Source: Methylobacter sp. S3L5C (lineage in GTDB: Bacteria > Pseudomonadota > Gammaproteobacteria > Methylococcales > Methylomonadaceae). From it: DNA of 64,000 bases. The stretch spans positions 3,573,503 to 3,637,502 of the forward strand of contig NZ_CP076024.1 of NCBI RefSeq assembly GCF_022788635.1, written 5' to 3'. The translations under genes and the position numbers were made by a program. The notes below the pieces were generated by a model. That model saw nothing but the letters and a program-made list of their open reading frames with translations. It had not been told where the DNA came from and did no database searches. Below are positions 34,292-44,371 of the stretch, in pieces. Numbering within the stretch: the stretch's first letter is position 1; each line of letters starts with the position of its first letter.

Positions 34292-36615
34292 TTAACAACC
34301 TCAAGCGTTATAATAATGTGCTCCGCCCATGAAGCTATACTTGCATCATTAGTTATTTGAAATGCATAAGCTGTTGTTTCAGCGCAGGTTATTGTTAAAT
34401 GAAAAGGGACCTTTACGCCACCACCACTAACCATTGAAATTGTGGCCTGATCATAAACAACTTCTCCGCCCGCATAAATTGGAGTCCACGCCGACGAGTC
34501 AGCGTTAACCTTTAATGCTGATAGCCTGGCTCTAGAATTAACTGATCCCCCATTTGTTGTTATATAAACCGCTCCTGTTATTAGTATCGATGTTGGTACT
34601 GCTGCGCTGCCATGCACATTTATTTGATGCCAAATGCCTTTTGTTGACGACGCATAGCTTGTGCAATTATTAGCGAGGTATGCGTCCCGATTCGCAGGTG
34701 TTACCTTTCCGATTAAATTTGCATAATCACCAGGGTTTTTTGTTGCGTTATCAACGGGCTTTTTACCTGTTGGGTCAGATACCGAATCCCAAAGCGATGT
34801 TGTAGCGGCTTTAGCAGTTATTAGGCTTATTGAAGAAGCCCTAAAAGCATAGTAATAAACAAATAGATTTTTAAGAGTAACACCGTTTATATTTGTGTTT
34901 GTTGTAAGATTTGCATCATTGATATACAGAGGTTCTGGAGGGTATGTAGCCATATTAACTGTACCACCACCATTTAAGTAGTTATACAAATCACTTATTG
35001 CAGCAGTATAGTTTACTCTATCTGTACCAAGCTCCTGAGCCTGCCCATCTATCACATAGTATTCTTCATAGATGGAATCCCACTCTTTACGCACCCGTGG
35101 TTTTTCAGATTTATCTAAAATATTATCATCGACAATGATTGCTATAGCAGAGTTGGCAGTATCAGCAAGTGATTTATTTTTTGTTACGAAGGCATTAAGC
35201 AGTAGCTGTTTCTGCTTGTAAACTTCCTCAAATTTAGAATTAAAGGTTGCTGAAACAATAGGTGTGTTTTGGGTTGCGTCATTCCATGCAGGGGTTAGTG
35301 CATTTAAGTAAGTACCTAAAGCAGTTATAGCAGTATCATAAGCTACTCTACTAATTACAAGTGCATCAGCTTGAGCATCAATACCAGCTTTATCATTATC
35401 AATGGTCTTAGCTTTTAGGATAGTATCAGGCTTCTCACTCTTAGATAAAATACCATCATCAGAGATAGCATTTACCTCTGCTATCGCGGTGTTGGTCTTA
35501 GCTTGCAGGGCAACTAAAGTGGCTTCCGAGCTGTAAGGGGTAGCTGGTAGTTGTCTGCGCTCTACTTTGATTTGCCTACAACCGATAATTACATTTGTAC
35601 CCGATACTTGTGCTACAAATCTTGCCATAGCAGATACCGCACCAGCAGGAGCTTGTGAAGAAACTGCATGTACATTTCTATTTGAACTGGTAATACTAAA
35701 ATCATGATGGGTAGTCATAGTATTTTGAGCACCATCACCTACTACTGCACCAGCACTGTTTTTAAAGATAAGATCAAAATAGACACCATCATTAACACCA
35801 GGATTAAGAAGCAAAGAGTCCCCTGTGATTGTGCACCAATCACTTGCTTGAACAGAGACTCCTATTGATTGCTGTAATACATAAGTTCCTGCAACAAGAC
35901 CAGTCTTTGTAATTGCAGTACCCCATATAGAGTTATCAACCGTAGCTGCAAAGTTATTCACCCAACCATCTGTACCATTTTCAAAACCACCATTGTAAAG
36001 CAAGTTAGGGCTAGAAGTTAAGGCAGCAACAAGTGAATTACCATCAGTGATATTAAGCGTAGCTAGTGAAGTTGGTCGATTAACTACGCCCAACCATGTC
36101 GCCGTCATTGCCGCTGCATCAATGCTGGCTTGTGTGTCTTCCGGTGCCGCTGTCCACGTTGATGATTTATTGCCCTCTTCAAACTTAATGTCAGTTATAT
36201 AAAGTGTTTGACCTGATATTGTTGGTACAAAGAACCGCAAAATGCAACTGAGCATATCCGCGCTGGATGAATTAAAAACATACCTGATCGTTGTTTTTGT
36301 CGTTGTGGCTATTGGTAGAAATTGAGGCAGGGAATCAGGGAATAAGTCGGCATAGAATGGCACGGTGCCAGTGCTGCACCAGCATAAAAAACTGGCAGTA
36401 TAATCGGTATTTTGCTTTAGTGACATATACTGCGAATTGCCAATATACGACCCATTAACGCTTGTAGTCATGCCCCAACCGGATAATCCACCCGCAACCG
36501 GTGTGTTTGAGCTGCCTGATTTTATGATTAAATTGCGGCCACCAACCGCGCCGATAATCAGCCGTGGTGCTGTAGCTTGCAACGCAAGATCAACTTGGTT
36601 TCTTGTTATGGCCAT
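34288..36615 (-). CDS. Tail spike / receptor-binding protein
   Basis: The 775-residue protein starts with a beta-rich region with carbohydrate-binding-like character (about 20-165), then a second one (about 195-360, SSPNLLYNGGFENGTDGWVNN). Two helical modules follow, DDGILSKSEKPD near 384 and DDNILDKSEKPR near 493, then a C-terminal beta domain. Such modules are common in tail-tip host-specificity proteins. No lyase motif is evident. It probably sets host range. Confidence 0.65.
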   Translation of the reverse strand: MAITRNQVDLALQATAPRLIIGAVGGRNLIIKSGSSNTPVAGGLSGWGMTTSVNGSYIGNSQYMSLKQNTDYTASFLCWCSTGTVPFYADLFPDSLPQFLPIATTTKTTIRYVFNSSSADMLSCILRFFVPTISGQTLYITDIKFEEGNKSSTWTAAPEDTQASIDAAAMTATWLGVVNRPTSLATLNITDGNSLVAALTSSPNLLYNGGFENGTDGWVNNFAATVDNSIWGTAITKTGLVAGTYVLQQSIGVSVQASDWCTITGDSLLLNPGVNDGVYFDLIFKNSAGAVVGDGAQNTMTTHHDFSITSSNRNVHAVSSQAPAGAVSAMARFVAQVSGTNVIIGCRQIKVERRQLPATPYSSEATLVALQAKTNTAIAEVNAISDDGILSKSEKPDTILKAKTIDNDKAGIDAQADALVISRVAYDTAITALGTYLNALTPAWNDATQNTPIVSATFNSKFEEVYKQKQLLLNAFVTKNKSLADTANSAIAIIVDDNILDKSEKPRVRKEWDSIYEEYYVIDGQAQELGTDRVNYTAAISDLYNYLNGGGTVNMATYPPEPLYINDANLTTNTNINGVTLKNLFVYYYAFRASSISLITAKAATTSLWDSVSDPTGKKPVDNATKNPGDYANLIGKVTPANRDAYLANNCTSYASSTKGIWHQINVHGSAAVPTSILITGAVYITTNGGSVNSRARLSALKVNADSSAWTPIYAGGEVVYDQATISMVSGGGVKVPFHLTITCAETTAYAFQITNDASIASWAEHIIITLEVVK

Positions 36616-38045
36616 TAAATCATCACCTCAATTTGCACGCGAAAATTTATCCAGTCTGGTTGTAACTTGGTCACGATGCCGGTTTTTCCTGCGTTTAGGC
36701 CAAATCTGCTATGCGTTAGCGTTACAGCTTGGCCTAAAACCAAATCAAGGCACCGGCTAAAACCTTCAAATCCGTAAATAGTGCGTGGCACTGAATAAAT
36801 CGCAAGTTGCCGTTCTGCCTCGGCCGTAGCTTCTGTTGTGTTAATTAATACTGTGTTTACCTGGACTGGTTCTGCATCTAATTTATAGTTAGCTGCCACG
36901 GTTGCGTTACTGCTTGTGACTGTTAAAAACTCGGTATTCAACAGATTTTTGCTTGATTCAGGTATGCCGGTCTGGAGATTATTTTGTACTGTCCAGTTTT
37001 TGCAATAGCCAAATTTTACTGATGATTTAACTGGCAATCGTCTGACTATATGCAGACTTGACTGAACCATATCAACATTGGTTATTGCTGTGGCCACGCC
37101 CAATGGTGGGAACGCAATTTGCAGTAATGAGAGTTTACCTGCGCGGGTAATAACGACTTGAGCGCCAATGCTTGCGGCCAATTCTTGCATCGTAGTAATG
37201 ACATTTTCACGACCTGATAAATAAGTTCCTACGGCCTGCGTGTGTGCTGATTCAAATGTGGCAAGGGCTATTATATCGAGATCGCCAGCGACAAAGCGTG
37301 TTGATAATTTGCCATAAGCTGTTGCCAGACGCTGTATTAATGATGATACCGTATTGATATAGGTTGACTGCTTGCTACCTTGAACGCTGCAAGTAATCAC
37401 TCCCGCTGGTGCTATTGTTAGTACAAATTTACCCGTGGTTAAATTAGCGGTAAATGTAGTGATCGGTACACCGTTGTCCCGAACTTCAATTATTGATTCA
37501 ATAGCCCCGTTATGCACTTGATATTCAAGTGTAGCGGGGTTGGTCAATAGCGGTGTAATGTTGCAGACCTCACCAAACACCAGCGGCAAAACCATGTCTG
37601 CATTCGCGGTTGTCCCGCCAAGTTTGGTATCGCTGACAGGACAATTCAGGCGTTGTAATTTATCTCTGATTTTTAAATTTATCCGGTCACGGCTGCTGGA
37701 GCCAATATCATCAACTACACCATCAAATAATAATGTGAACGATGACCGAGCCGCACCAAGATTGCCGTTAAAAACTTTTACCGTGCGATTCGACCACACA
37801 TAGTCAAGCCAGCCGTCACGCTCACCGGACACGTTATATAGCTCAATATCGCCGTATGACATAGCCGCTGAACCATCAAGCGAGATTTCTTCTGTAACCT
37901 GAACGCCACCGGCTATTGCTGGCATATAGACTGTGTTCGCGGGGTTATCTGCTGCGCCCGATACATAGCCTTTTGTCGACAAATACAGCGTGGTTTCTAC
38001 TCCGGCAATGCTTGCTATTACTTCAACTAAAATACAGGGGATCAT
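36615..38045 (-). CDS. Tail tip / baseplate hub-like protein
   Basis: The 476 residues follow the tape measure gene, the usual place of the distal tail and hub proteins. The sequence is mainly beta: EITASIAGVETTLYLSTKGYV at the start, a hub-like middle with TVSSLIQRLATAYGKLSTRF, and TLTHSRFGLNAGKTGIVTKL at the end. It probably joins the tail tube to the spike. ATGA overlap with the tape measure gene indicates translational coupling. Confidence 0.6.
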   Translation of the reverse strand: MIPCILVEVIASIAGVETTLYLSTKGYVSGAADNPANTVYMPAIAGGVQVTEEISLDGSAAMSYGDIELYNVSGERDGWLDYVWSNRTVKVFNGNLGAARSSFTLLFDGVVDDIGSSSRDRINLKIRDKLQRLNCPVSDTKLGGTTANADMVLPLVFGEVCNITPLLTNPATLEYQVHNGAIESIIEVRDNGVPITTFTANLTTGKFVLTIAPAGVITCSVQGSKQSTYINTVSSLIQRLATAYGKLSTRFVAGDLDIIALATFESAHTQAVGTYLSGRENVITTMQELAASIGAQVVITRAGKLSLLQIAFPPLGVATAITNVDMVQSSLHIVRRLPVKSSVKFGYCKNWTVQNNLQTGIPESSKNLLNTEFLTVTSSNATVAANYKLDAEPVQVNTVLINTTEATAEAERQLAIYSVPRTIYGFEGFSRCLDLVLGQAVTLTHSRFGLNAGKTGIVTKLQPDWINFRVQIEVMI

Positions 38046-41000
38046 GCAATCACCGCACGTGAGTTATTCACCCAGGCTGATTGTTTGGCCGTGTCTTTTC
38101 CGCCAGCCACCACCTTGTCTGCGGCTTGGTCGTTTGCGTCATAATTACTTTGAATCAATGCGCCTGTGCTGTCGCGCTGCTCTGCTCTGAGTTTTGCCAC
38201 TTCTTCTCTCAACGCCCTGAGTTCCAAAATTATCTCCTGAGAATTTCCACCGCTGTTTCTCGCTTGGCTGGCTGTCAATACCCGTTCGCCCCTGTGTAGT
38301 TCTGCGCGGTAACCATCAAACGGCACAAAGTCCAAGCCGTTGGCGTGTGAGCCGTTTATCAGTCTGTCGGATGCCGCAGAGTAGTTAGTGTTTGCCGCCT
38401 CCATATTTGCTTTGTATATCGCAACCGCATTATAAAATACCGGCAAGGTTGCCGCGCTTGCTGCTGCCAGTCGGGTAAACTCTGCCGCTGCTGCGACTGC
38501 TGCCGTTTTAGCTACTGAATCAGGCATTACCGCTGCTTTGTTTGTATCAGATAGTGCCGCCGCTGTCCCTGCCGCCGTTCCAAATAACGCATTATCCAGA
38601 TTTTTAACGCCGAGGTTGTACATCGCTGTTGCATCTGCTAAAGCTGATTGTGTGGCATTTTTAGTTAATGCATCACTAGCAGTGCCAAGGCCAAGAATCG
38701 CGTCTTTAACAGATAACACAGAGGTATTTAGAGTTATCAATCCATCAACTGATGCTGTCAACACGGTAAGCTGTTTTTCTGCGTCTGTTTGCTGTGAGCC
38801 TGCGCTAATGCCTAAGCTGTCTATTAGTGACATAATTTGTTGATAGTCTGCCGTGTAACCGCTGCCACTCGCATTGTATGTTTTTGACGCATCCAAAAAT
38901 CCGGTTATTTTTGCGTTAATCCCGCCAACTGCTGAATCATAAGCCGCTTTGCTTGCAGTTGTAGTTCCTGCGCCACCACTAATTGTTGCTGCCGTGGTGT
39001 TTAACTGACTGCGTGACTCGTTGTATTTATCAAGCGGGGTCCCGGTCGATAAATTGCCCAGCGACAATGAATCTTTCAGAGTTTTCAGTGATGAAATGAA
39101 TGATGTTAATTTGCTGATCGTTCCACTTATTGCATCTGATTCGGTTTTATAAGCTGTTGCCAGATTGCTCTTTGCTGTGCTTATTGCATCTGTGTACACT
39201 TTTGTTTGTGCATCAATCGCGGTGTAATAGCTATCAGCCGCATCGCTTAATTTCAGCATCATGGAATAACGCTTCTGATCGAGTGCGTCATTAAGATTTA
39301 AACTCTCAAGATATTTACGATATTCTTCCCGTGTTTTTGGCAGGACATAAAGCACATCGAGCATGGATGATGTCAGTGATTTATAACTTGCTGCTTGTTT
39401 TTCTGAATCAGTGTAAAACTTGTCAAAAAAGGCTGAGAATTGCTTTTGAAATTCAGCAAGGCCACCTGCTGCTTGTACCAGTGCGTCTGATATTGCGATT
39501 GCATTTGTTGCTAGGCTTAGGCCTGATTTTGCCAGCGCGTCCTTCACCACTGCGACTTCCGAGACTATCCGTACCGCTGTTTCCAGCATGCCTTCGCCGA
39601 GCTTTTGATACTGCCCGATAATATCGCCAAAGACAGCGATTGACATGGTGTCGAGAGCGGTTGAAATGACACCGTTTAATTTCTTTGCTGCTTCTTCCCC
39701 GGATAGATCCTTTAAATCTACGTTCATGGCTGGAATGATGTAATCCTTAACACTTTGCTCAAGATTGCCACCCAATAACTTCGCAGCCTGCATCATAGAC
39801 GCACCCATGCCATTAAAAACCTGACTGATAGAGTTGGTTACTTTGCTGTCAAGCTCTTTAAAATAGGTATTGTAGCTTGTCGATTTTGATAATCCCCACC
39901 ACGAACTTTTATCTGTTTTTACAGTATCAAACTGACTTCCTGATACCTGGCTTCCAGCCATAATGTCAGACACACTGATCGCATTAGTATTAATTCCAGA
40001 CGCAGCGATACTTTGTTTGCTTGAATTAAAGCCCATTGCTCCTGATGTATTTTTTGTGGGTACTGATACCAGCCCACCTCCCTGAAAAATTGCAGTTATA
40101 GTTCCGGTTATAGCCGAGGCCAAACTACCAATGCCAGCATTGATACCCCTAAGCTCAGAATATTCATCGGCATGAATGCTTTTCAGTAGATCATAGGTTT
40201 TGTTAACTGATTCGGATTTAGCTGTGCTATCACCCAAAACTGTACCTGTGTCCGGTGATGTTGCTGGTGGGGGTGCTACTGACGCACCACTCCCACCTGA
40301 TCCAAAACCGATCGCCGCCATAGCAACTGCCATAGCTGCCATAAGAGCAAAGCCAATGTAAGGACCAGCCGCGGCTTGTGTCGCTATACCTGTTGCTGCC
40401 GCCGCCTCCCCTTTAACCATTTCTCCTGCCACGAATGGAACTACCGCCGCGGTATGTGCTGCCGCTTCCGCACCAATGCCTAGTAACTTAATTAGCGTCT
40501 GCGCCATTTGAGCGCCTGCTATACCCATCTCAATAGCATGAGCAACTCGCTGTTCGGTACTACCTTGCTTAAGCATGGAGCTTACTGCACCAGCTATTTG
40601 CCGGGTACCAGATAATTTATCAGATAATATCTTGCCGTTTAGGACGCTTTCTTCTTTGGCATACTTTGCCGTATTAGATGCCTTGGCCGCTTGATCTACG
40701 GTCGACTCATTAAGCACTTGCATCTTGGCATTTTCATCTAGCGCTAATGATGACTTATTAATGGAGTTAACCATATTGTCAAATGCACCAGCCATAGTAT
40801 TAATGCCGCCTAAAGCCCCATCAAATATTGCCGATGTCACCGCGCCCAGATCACTGGTTTTAACGTGGGCATCATCCAGGGTTTTGTTATAGGCCTCAAG
40901 TGCTACCCTTGCTGTTTCAGTCGTTTCTTTCTGTATAATTCCGCTGCCTTTCGCTGGAAGATTTCCGCCCTGACTTGTTAATGCCGATAGCTGCTGATCT

Positions 41001-43606
41001 GCTGAGTTTTTAGTGTCTGTATATCCAGCAACTACATCCTTTGGCAAATAAAAGTTTGCTTCAATTGCGGCCTTTTTTTGTTTTTCTAACTCTATTTGCT
41101 CTTTAATTGCCGCATTGCTGAATCCTTGCAGTTGCAATGATTTAGCCATATTTGCCAGCTCTGTAGCATAACGGGAATCATCTTTTAGCTTATCGAGCTC
41201 ATTTGCCTGGCTTATAGTTTCATCCCACATAGATTGCTGGATTCTTCTGGTCTCGGTTTCTGCGGCTATTTGCTTGGTAATTAACTCAATCTCTACTCTC
41301 TCATCACCAATGGCATCTTTCAAGTTGGTTCTTAAGGCTATTTGCAATGCCTTGTCTTTGGCTGAAAGCGTATTTACATAAAGCTCACTGGATAATGACT
41401 GGAGTAATTCCAGTATTTTTTTATTATGAGTATCTGAGGCAGTCGCGGCTTTTTTGGCTTCTGAGTTCTGCTCTTTGGTATCTTTTGTAAGAGCTTTTTT
41501 GCTTTCCTGAAGCGTTAAAATCGCATTACTTAGCCGCTCGACAGAGGCTATTTCTTCTGGACTACCTGCAAATGACTGTGCATTCTGCTTATTATAATCT
41601 TTAGGCGATAGCGTTAATTTGTCATACTGGTCTTGGAGCTTTGCGGCTTCTTTCCCGGCCGCTGATAACTTTGCATTTTGTTCTTCTGCATTAGCTTGGC
41701 TCCATATTTCCAATGCTTTAGCCCCTAGGGCCAATCGCTGATCTTCGGTAATAAGGAGCTTTCCGGTAGTTGCGTCCAGCGTCTTAGCTGCCTCGTTAGC
41801 ATCAATTAATTTTTGGTTATAAACCTCTTGCGGTGACTTTAGCGATTCAAGTGCAGAGGCCATTTCGCCGGTTAATGACGAACCTTTTTCTTTTGCATTA
41901 TTGTTGGCAATTATGCTGGCTGTTATTTCATTGTGAGAAGCCATACTAGCCTCATGCTCAACCCGTAACTGCCTGGCGCGGTCAAAATCCAGCTTTGACA
42001 ATAAAATGGCTTTTTCGGTGACATAGTTCAATGTCTCCATGGTTTTTATCAAGTAATTGGCTGCCGATGCGCCCGCGTTCTGAACGGCCACAAACTCATT
42101 CAGATAGGTTGCCAGCTGAAGGCCGATAAATATACTGGTGGCTGCGCTTAATGCCGCCATAGCGACACCAGCCAATGTCAAACCGGCAATAAATCCTGTC
42201 AGTGAAAAAGTGGCGACTCTTTGTGCGGCTGCCAACTCCGCAGTTGCAGCTGCCTGCGCTTCTTCGGCAATGGTTAATTGCGTGGCCATAGCAGTTTGTT
42301 GCCTGCCCAGCACGTTTAATTCCGTTATGATCCCGACCCGCGCTTGCTGTGCAATTGCTAAATCCTGCGTAGCCTGGCGATTCAGATAAAGAATCGCTGT
42401 ACTTTGCACAGTTGCCGACGTTGCCGCTATCGTTGCCCGCGCTTGTGCTATTGACGTATCTACCAATGCTAATCGAGATGTTACCGCTGCCTCTTCTGCT
42501 ATTGATAGACTTACCTGTGCCGCTCGATAAGCTACTACTGAAGCAGTTGCAGCAATGGTCGCTTCTGCCCTGGCAATGTTAACCTGTGCATTTTGTACGA
42601 TAGCTGCGGAATGCGCCGACTCAATAGCCATTGCACCTCTAGTAGCTGCAATATATGTGGCAATGTAGGTGGCAATACTGCCTGCCATTTGTGTAACAAA
42701 AACAGCAACAGCTATTTTACCCAGGGTAATAATGCCATCCAAAACCGGTGTTAAATTTTTAGCCAGGTCATTTACTGATTGCGCCAGTCCCGCTGTTGCT
42801 CCAGAGCCTTTGTTAACCTCCAAAACATATTGCCCAAAGGCCGTGTTGATATTCTCCATAGCCGCGCCGACGGTCAGTGGGATTTTTGCAAACTCTTCAT
42901 TAATGACCGATGATTGACTTTGTATTGCCGTGATAACGCGTTTTGAGGTTAATTCACCAGCCTCAGCCATCGCCCTTAACGCACCGATACTGACATGCAT
43001 ACCATCCGCCAGTGCCTGTGATAACCGTGGTGAGTTTTCCATCAGACTGTTAAATTCATCGCCGCGCAATACCCCAGAAGCTAACGCCTGCGACATTTGG
43101 CGAATAACTGACGCGGCTTCTCCAGCACTGGTGCCGGATATCCGTAATGATTGCGCCAGGGTTTCAGTAAGCGCTGTCGTGTTGCGCGTGGTGCCGCCCA
43201 TCTGCTCCATGGCTTTATTGATTCGCGAGAAGATAGTCGCGTTAGCGTCAAAACTGGTACCGGTGCGCAAACTGATAGCGACCAGCTCTTTTGACGACGA
43301 TAAATAATCCGCTTGGCTGCTGGTAGCGATTTTTATCCGTGAATCCAACAGCGTCATGGCATCGGCAAGATGAATAAGTTCTTTTGCAGACTGGTAAATT
43401 GCCAGTGCTGACAAGCCTGCAGCTAAGCCCTTCAAAGCACTACCCAACCCCAAGGTTTCCCGTGCCATTGCAGCAAAGGATCTATTGGCATTTTTGGCAG
43501 CGCTGTCAGCACCATTGATACTACCGCGTACCCGATCTAAGTCACCGGTAACTTGAGCAGAGCCATTAGCCCGGATGGTAATCCCTAAAACAATCGGTGC
43601 AGCCAT
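38042..43606 (-). CDS. Tail tape measure protein (1854 aa)
   Basis: The N-terminal region (about 60-260) carries the tape-measure signature: GLAAGLSALAIYQSAKELIHLADAMTLLDSRIKIAT and LAQSLRISGTSAGEAASVIRQMSQALASG. The rest is helical, with an Ala-rich coiled region at about 330-470, predicted membrane-inserting segments, and a C-terminal FDGYRAELHRGERVLTA that is common in these proteins. It fixes tail length; at about 1.5 angstroms per residue the tail would be roughly 280 nm. Its start overlaps the GT stop codon. Confidence 0.92.
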   Translation of the reverse strand: MAAPIVLGITIRANGSAQVTGDLDRVRGSINGADSAAKNANRSFAAMARETLGLGSALKGLAAGLSALAIYQSAKELIHLADAMTLLDSRIKIATSSQADYLSSSKELVAISLRTGTSFDANATIFSRINKAMEQMGGTTRNTTALTETLAQSLRISGTSAGEAASVIRQMSQALASGVLRGDEFNSLMENSPRLSQALADGMHVSIGALRAMAEAGELTSKRVITAIQSQSSVINEEFAKIPLTVGAAMENINTAFGQYVLEVNKGSGATAGLAQSVNDLAKNLTPVLDGIITLGKIAVAVFVTQMAGSIATYIATYIAATRGAMAIESAHSAAIVQNAQVNIARAEATIAATASVVAYRAAQVSLSIAEEAAVTSRLALVDTSIAQARATIAATSATVQSTAILYLNRQATQDLAIAQQARVGIITELNVLGRQQTAMATQLTIAEEAQAAATAELAAAQRVATFSLTGFIAGLTLAGVAMAALSAATSIFIGLQLATYLNEFVAVQNAGASAANYLIKTMETLNYVTEKAILLSKLDFDRARQLRVEHEASMASHNEITASIIANNNAKEKGSSLTGEMASALESLKSPQEVYNQKLIDANEAAKTLDATTGKLLITEDQRLALGAKALEIWSQANAEEQNAKLSAAGKEAAKLQDQYDKLTLSPKDYNKQNAQSFAGSPEEIASVERLSNAILTLQESKKALTKDTKEQNSEAKKAATASDTHNKKILELLQSLSSELYVNTLSAKDKALQIALRTNLKDAIGDERVEIELITKQIAAETETRRIQQSMWDETISQANELDKLKDDSRYATELANMAKSLQLQGFSNAAIKEQIELEKQKKAAIEANFYLPKDVVAGYTDTKNSADQQLSALTSQGGNLPAKGSGIIQKETTETARVALEAYNKTLDDAHVKTSDLGAVTSAIFDGALGGINTMAGAFDNMVNSINKSSLALDENAKMQVLNESTVDQAAKASNTAKYAKEESVLNGKILSDKLSGTRQIAGAVSSMLKQGSTEQRVAHAIEMGIAGAQMAQTLIKLLGIGAEAAAHTAAVVPFVAGEMVKGEAAAATGIATQAAAGPYIGFALMAAMAVAMAAIGFGSGGSGASVAPPPATSPDTGTVLGDSTAKSESVNKTYDLLKSIHADEYSELRGINAGIGSLASAITGTITAIFQGGGLVSVPTKNTSGAMGFNSSKQSIAASGINTNAISVSDIMAGSQVSGSQFDTVKTDKSSWWGLSKSTSYNTYFKELDSKVTNSISQVFNGMGASMMQAAKLLGGNLEQSVKDYIIPAMNVDLKDLSGEEAAKKLNGVISTALDTMSIAVFGDIIGQYQKLGEGMLETAVRIVSEVAVVKDALAKSGLSLATNAIAISDALVQAAGGLAEFQKQFSAFFDKFYTDSEKQAASYKSLTSSMLDVLYVLPKTREEYRKYLESLNLNDALDQKRYSMMLKLSDAADSYYTAIDAQTKVYTDAISTAKSNLATAYKTESDAISGTISKLTSFISSLKTLKDSLSLGNLSTGTPLDKYNESRSQLNTTAATISGGAGTTTASKAAYDSAVGGINAKITGFLDASKTYNASGSGYTADYQQIMSLIDSLGISAGSQQTDAEKQLTVLTASVDGLITLNTSVLSVKDAILGLGTASDALTKNATQSALADATAMYNLGVKNLDNALFGTAAGTAAALSDTNKAAVMPDSVAKTAAVAAAAEFTRLAAASAATLPVFYNAVAIYKANMEAANTNYSAASDRLINGSHANGLDFVPFDGYRAELHRGERVLTASQARNSGGNSQEIILELRALREEVAKLRAEQRDSTGALIQSNYDANDQAADKVVAGGKDTAKQSAWVNNSRAVIA

Positions 43607-43896
43607 TATTTATCTTTCCTTTTGTTTAGCTCATTAACAACGGTGCGGGTAAAGAGCATCAACCCTATAAAGGTATCTTTGTTAGGCTTAATGCCCGCAT
43701 AGCCCCAGATAACCTGTGCTGCCTGATAATTGAGACCAATCAAGTCACCCATACCGGCATATTGCCAGGCACAGCCATCGAGGATAAAGAATGCCTCCAG
43801 CACTGGCCAGTTGCCTTTCATCACTTCAAAATTAATCTCTTCCGGTTGTTCAATTTCCGGTAGCACCAAGCCAAACAGGGCGGCATCCTCATCCAT
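43606..43896 (-). CDS. Tail assembly chaperone T part (DUF1799-like), expressed as GT fusion
   Basis: This 96-codon frame could start at ATG 43896, but the same frame is open back to 43953, where it meets the slippery site of the preceding gene. It is therefore probably read as the C-terminal part of a G-T fusion (about 211 residues in all). The sequence NWPVLEAFFILDGCAWQYAGMGDLIGLNYQAAQVIWGYAG resembles DUF1799 chaperones. GT proteins bring tail tube subunits to the tape measure protein. The stop codon abuts the tape measure start. Confidence 0.75.
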   Translation of the reverse strand: MDEDAALFGLVLPEIEQPEEINFEVMKGNWPVLEAFFILDGCAWQYAGMGDLIGLNYQAAQVIWGYAGIKPNKDTFIGLMLFTRTVVNELNKRKDK

Positions 43897-43949
43897 GAGC
43901 TCGGTACTTAAATCTTGCGGCTGACTACAATAGTATTCAGCCGCTTCAA

Positions 43950-44297
43950 TTAGTTTTTTCTTCTAAGTGTCTTGCCGGCAATAGACTCAAAGAAGCCCTT
44001 AACCAGTGCGCCACGAACAAAGGGCACTGATAGTATCAAGTCCTTGTTATCCTCGTTAAAGGCCAAGTCCGCACCTGCTTCATCTTTAAAAGCGCCATCA
44101 TCCCAACCGATCAGCACATCATTCAAAATATCAGCATCTTCTTCCGCTTCATTTTTAACGATTTCATCAATGCGGCCTTGCGATAGCATCTTGAATTTAA
44201 CACGGACCTTTTGATCATTAAACTGACCGCCGTCAACAGGCTCTGAAATAGTAATGGGCCAGGTGTAACTTTTATCTTTCTTGATAACGAATGCCAT
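43950..44297 (-). CDS. Tail assembly chaperone G
   Basis: The 115-residue protein begins MAFVIKKDKSYTWPITISEP and ends GKTLRRKN. It lies between the tail tube and tape measure genes. Its last codons AGA AGA AAA AAC TAA contain a canonical -1 slippery heptamer, so a minority of ribosomes should continue into the T frame. Unlike the tube protein it is not expected in the virion. Confidence 0.8.
   Translation of the reverse strand: MAFVIKKDKSYTWPITISEPVDGGQFNDQKVRVKFKMLSQGRIDEIVKNEAEEDADILNDVLIGWDDGAFKDEAGADLAFNEDNKDLILSVPFVRGALVKGFFESIAGKTLRRKN
43953..43959 (-). promoter_or_regulatory. Programmed -1 frameshift site A AAA AAC
   Basis: The heptamer is in the right register (X XXY YYZ) and is followed at once by the TAA stop codon of G. 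After a -1 shift the reading continues KKLIEAAEYYCSQPQDLSTEL into the downstream frame without a stop codon. Confidence 0.85.
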
Positions 44298-44371
44298 GTT
44301 AATTTTTTCCTAAAAAAATGAGAGGTGAGTTGGGCGTGAGTTCTACTGTTTTTGTCACGCCCTGGTTACGG

